Below are positions 7,323-8,999 of a stretch of DNA of 8,999 nucleotides, one piece after another. Position numbers and translations under genes: made by a program. Each line of letters begins with the position of its first letter. The stretch's first letter is position 1. Where the stretch lies: positions 1-8,999 of the forward strand of contig DVHY01000169.1 in the NCBI GenBank assembly GCA_018711755.1, given 5' to 3'. This DNA comes from Candidatus Limivicinus faecipullorum. Lineage in GTDB: Bacteria > Bacillota > Clostridia > Oscillospirales > Oscillospiraceae. The notes under the pieces are model-generated. The model searched no databases and had not been told where the DNA came from. It worked only from the letters and a program-made list of their open reading frames with translations.

Positions 7323-7354
7323 ATACCCCCGCATATATCATGCGGGGGTATTTT
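7323..7354 (+). terminator. Rho-independent terminator after metG
   Basis: ATACCCCCGCAT (7323-7334) and ATGCGGGGGTAT (7340-7351) form a perfect 12-bp stem with the 5-nt loop ATATC, running into TTTT at 7351-7354. It lies 22 nt after the metG stop and marks the end of the htpG-hemW-VanW-metG unit. The T-run is short, but the GC-rich stem is strong. Confidence 0.9.
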
Positions 7355-7359
7355 CGTCC

Positions 7360-7392
7360 CGGATAAAATAATCTGCAAAATATACGGATAAA
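7360..7392 (+). repeat. Direct repeat of CGGATAAA in the promoter region
   Basis: Identical 8-mers occur at 7360-7367 and 7385-7392, 25 bp start to start. The second copy falls between the proposed -35 and -10, and the first lies just upstream of the -35. A regulator-binding role is possible, but two 8-mers could also be chance. Confidence 0.4.
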
Positions 7393-7401
7393 CTGCGTCT
7401 A
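7374..7401 (+). promoter_or_regulatory. Candidate ECF-type promoter of the sigma factor gene
   Basis: TGCAAA (7374-7379) and CGTCTA (7396-7401) are 16 nt apart. Firmicute ECF sigma factors commonly read a -35 with TG and AA around TGAAAC or TGTAAC, and a -10 of CGTC followed by TA, at this spacing. The -10 fits very well; the -35 fits in four of six positions. It lies between the metG terminator and the sigma gene, 35 nt before the ATG. If real, it suggests that the sigma factor transcribes its own gene. No better sigma-A promoter is evident in the 82-base gap. Confidence 0.45.
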
Positions 7402-7436
7402 TATGGACAGAGACATAAAACGGGGAGGAATAGCAG

Positions 7437-7994
7437 ATGCTTGACAGCCAGATAGTTGAGCTCTACTGGCAGCGGGACGAGGAGGCCATCAGCCAGACGG
7501 ACATGAAATACGGCAGGCTCTGCCGCGGCATATCCAACAACATACTCCGAGACCTAAGCGACAGCGAGGAGTGCGTCAACGATACCTATCTCCGGGCCTG
7601 GAACTCCATGCCCACGGAGCGGCCGGAGCGGCTGCCCGCCTTCCTGGGGAAGATAGTGCGCAACCTCTCCATCTCCCGGCTGAGGCACAGGACCGCGGAC
7701 AAGCGGGGCGGGGGAGAATATGCCCTGTGTCTGGAGGAACTGAGAGACTGCGCCGGAGGGGCTCAGGAACCGGAAAAGGAGCTGGAGCTGACGGAGCTGA
7801 CGGAGCATATAGACAAATTCCTGGCGGGACTGAAAGAACAGGAGCGGGATATCTTTGTCAGCCGCTACTGGTACATGGCGCCTGTGGACGAGATAGCGGA
7901 GAGGGCGGGCTTCAGCTACAGCAAGACCGCCTCCCTGCTCCACCGCACCAGGAAGAAATTGGAGCTGTATCTTGGAAGGGAGGGCCTTATATGA
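7437..7994 (+). CDS. ECF-like sigma-70 family RNA polymerase sigma factor
   Basis: This 185-residue cytosolic sigma factor has only regions 2 and 4. Region 2 (about 5-90) contains DSEECVNDTYLRAWNSMP, the core-binding and -10-recognition helix, followed by FLGKIVRNLSISRLRHR. An acidic linker follows (about 95-125). Region 4 (about 127-180) has LKEQERDIFVSRYWYMAPVD, then the helix-turn-helix EIAERAGFSYSKTASLLHRTRKKL, which reads the -35. The start ATG is supported by GGGGAGG at 7422-7428, 8 nt upstream. Such factors in Clostridia are usually encoded with a membrane protein that holds them inactive or senses an envelope signal, and the next gene fits that pattern with an ATGA overlap. The inducing signal and target genes cannot be read from this sequence. 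No frameshift is seen, and this is not one of the named sigma factors I can recognise. Confidence 0.9.
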   Translation: MLDSQIVELYWQRDEEAISQTDMKYGRLCRGISNNILRDLSDSEECVNDTYLRAWNSMPTERPERLPAFLGKIVRNLSISRLRHRTADKRGGGEYALCLEELRDCAGGAQEPEKELELTELTEHIDKFLAGLKEQERDIFVSRYWYMAPVDEIAERAGFSYSKTASLLHRTRKKLELYLGREGLI

Positions 7995-8827
7995 TGGGGG
8001 ATAAAATCATGGAGGCCATAAACGGTATAAGGGACGAGTATGTGGAGTCCGCCGGAAAGTTCCTGGGACAGATAGAGCCGGAGAGCGGGGCGGGAAGACC
8101 CGGAGGCAGGCGCAGAGGCTGGGTGAAGATAGTGCTCATCGCCGCCGTCATTGCATCGTTGCTGTCGCTCCCCGCCTATGCCCTGACGGAGTATCTGCTC
8201 AACTCCCCGGAGCAGGCCCAAAAACAGGCCCTGGAGGAGGTAGACCGGCTCAATGAGCTGGGGATAATACAGGTAAATCTGGAGCCGGACCAGGAGGCGA
8301 CGAAGATATTCAAGACCCAGGGCCAGGAACTGGGGCTGGACTTTTTCCACCGCATCATATATCCAAACTACCATGTGCAGCTCTTTGACGGTAAATACAA
8401 GTTTGTAACCCAGCTGGATATGGCCAGCGGAAAACTGCAATTCATAAGCATCACCGCCAAAGCCGATGAAGAAGACCGGGTTTACCAGGAGGAAAACAGC
8501 CTGCCCGACGGGAGCAGCCAGACTCTGACCAGGTATGACAATACCGACGACCTGGTCTCCCCGGAACTCACCGTGGGTGAGCTGTGTGCCGCCCTGGCGG
8601 AATACTGGGGCTTTGAGGGCTACACTCTCAGCGGCACGGAAAATACAGACTACGGATGGGATACCGAAGCCCCGGCGGAGGACAGTTTGGTGAAGGACAT
8701 CCTGGACGGGCCGTATATCACCGTGTACTTTGATGGGGATCAGGAGGGCGTGCCCATGTATGTGGAGCTGTACACGGTAAGCGGGGCCACGGTCATGTCC
8801 ATAGGCACCAACCATCTGGTGGGCTGA
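7991..8827 (+). CDS. Single-pass membrane protein, putative anti-sigma partner
   Basis: I do not recognise a named family for the whole protein. Two adjacent ATGs are possible: 7991 (278 residues, ATGA overlap with the sigma stop) and 7994 (277 residues). GGGAGGG at 7978-7984 serves either. The in-frame upstream extension to 7571 is only a shadow of the sigma gene. Residues 1-42 are cytoplasmic, with a helix-like KIMEAINGIRDEYVESAGKF and a basic RRR stop; similar short N-termini occur in clostridial proteins encoded after sigma factors. One membrane helix spans about 44-64 (WVKIVLIAAVIASLLSLPAYA); a cleaved signal peptide after AYA is less likely. The remaining 210 or so residues would lie outside, with an acidic, beta-rich composition and two similar strands (FVTQLDMASGKLQFISI and MYVELYTVSGATVMSIG), vaguely PepSY-like. 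The coupling to the sigma gene and the topology suggest an anti-sigma or sensor role, which is inference. A terminator follows 23 nt later. Confidence 0.85.
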   Translation: MMGDKIMEAINGIRDEYVESAGKFLGQIEPESGAGRPGGRRRGWVKIVLIAAVIASLLSLPAYALTEYLLNSPEQAQKQALEEVDRLNELGIIQVNLEPDQEATKIFKTQGQELGLDFFHRIIYPNYHVQLFDGKYKFVTQLDMASGKLQFISITAKADEEDRVYQEENSLPDGSSQTLTRYDNTDDLVSPELTVGELCAALAEYWGFEGYTLSGTENTDYGWDTEAPAEDSLVKDILDGPYITVYFDGDQEGVPMYVELYTVSGATVMSIGTNHLVG

Positions 8828-8850
8828 GCCGCAGAGGATAACAAATAATA

Positions 8851-8886
8851 GCAAAACCGGGGTGGTTCACACCGCCCCGGTTTTGC
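8851..8886 (+). terminator. Terminator hairpin after the sigma/membrane-protein pair
   Basis: GCAAAACCGGGGTGGT (8851-8866) pairs with ACCGCCCCGGTTTTGC (8871-8886) around the loop TCAC. This gives a 16-bp stem with one G-U pair on the + strand. The A-tract and T-tract at the base of the stem mean it could stop transcription from both directions. It is 23 nt after the stop codon. Confidence 0.85.
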
Positions 8887-8893
8887 TCAGCTT

Positions 8894-8922
8894 GTCAAAA
8901 AAGTCCTACAGACTTTTTTGAC
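8894..8922. repeat. Perfect 12-bp inverted repeat, hairpin 1 of a terminal array
   Basis: GTCAAAAAAGTC (8894-8905) and GACTTTTTTGAC (8911-8922) are exact inverted copies around CTACA. There is no T-run after the stem, so it is not a standard terminator. It is followed by a linker beginning CTGCGC (8922-8927). Confidence 0.8.
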
Positions 8923-8938
8923 TGCGCTTCTCCCGCCA

Positions 8939-8963
8939 AGCATTTTGCCAAAGGCAAAATGCT
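8939..8963. repeat. Perfect 11-bp inverted repeat, hairpin 2 of a terminal array
   Basis: AGCATTTTGCC (8939-8949) and GGCAAAATGCT (8953-8963) are exact inverted copies around AAA. Another linker beginning CTGCGC (8965-8970) follows, echoing the one after the preceding hairpin. Confidence 0.8.
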
Positions 8964-8973
8964 GCTGCGCCCG

Positions 8974-8999
8974 AAAAGCCTTGTAAAATCAAGGCTTTT
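8974..8999. repeat. Perfect 10-bp inverted repeat at the window end, hairpin 3 of the array
   Basis: AAAAGCCTTG (8974-8983) and CAAGGCTTTT (8990-8999) are exact inverted copies around TAAAAT. The stem reaches the last base of the window, so it may be longer. The terminal T-run could make it a terminator, perhaps for a convergent gene beyond the window, or it may be a unit of the repeat array. Confidence 0.75.

Noticed and set aside
5177..7378. 733-codon open frame on the - strand opposite metG
   Set aside because: It spans all of metG and runs over the terminator hairpin. Its product is low-information His/Leu/Val-rich sequence, explained by the GC-biased third positions of metG.
7571..7990. 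N-terminal extension of the membrane protein through the sigma gene
   Set aside because: It is Gly/Arg-rich out-of-frame translation of the sigma factor gene. The ATGA overlap start at 7991 has its own ribosome binding site.
8894..8999. CRISPR array
   Set aside because: The units are different palindromes rather than identical direct repeats with unique spacers, and no cas gene is nearby.

Overview
The window reads as chromosomal DNA of a GC-rich (roughly 60% by eye) Gram-positive anaerobe of the class Clostridia. The best guess is an Oscillospirales-type gut lineage. This rests on HtpG, HemW, VanW-domain and MetG proteins of clostridial character, strong AGGAG-type ribosome binding sites, a sigma factor paired with a membrane protein of a kind common in Clostridia, and frequent AUA isoleucine codons despite high GC. 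The assignment is inference from protein character, not from a search. All six genes lie on the + strand.

Positions 1-86 hold a good sigma-A-type promoter (TTGAAA at 14-19, extended -10 TGCTATACT at 33-41). It carries one perfect palindrome in its spacer and a second perfect dyad across the predicted transcription start. Downstream are four tightly spaced genes, apparently one transcript: htpG (Hsp90 chaperone), hemW (radical-SAM-family heme chaperone), a membrane-anchored VanW-domain cell-envelope protein with a very lysine-rich cytoplasmic tail, and metG (methionyl-tRNA synthetase). Gaps are 29, 2 and 31 bases. A perfect 12-bp-stem terminator (7323-7354) closes the unit.

A second unit (7437-8827) encodes an ECF-like sigma-70 factor and, overlapping its stop by ATGA, a single-pass membrane protein that is probably its regulator or anti-sigma partner. 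The intergenic region before it contains a plausible ECF-type promoter (TGCAAA, 16 nt, CGTCTA), which would fit autoregulation, and a duplicated CGGATAAA motif. A 16-bp terminator hairpin follows the pair.

The last 106 bases form a tandem series of three further near-perfect hairpins separated by short linkers, two of which begin with CTGCGC. This looks like an interspersed repetitive intergenic element, cut by the window end.

Most of the window is ordinary housekeeping sequence. I see no convincing wholly new system. The points most worth a second look are the doubly dyad-marked htpG promoter, the sigma/membrane-protein pair with its putative autoregulatory promoter, the histone-H1-like tail on the VanW protein, and the terminal hairpin array.
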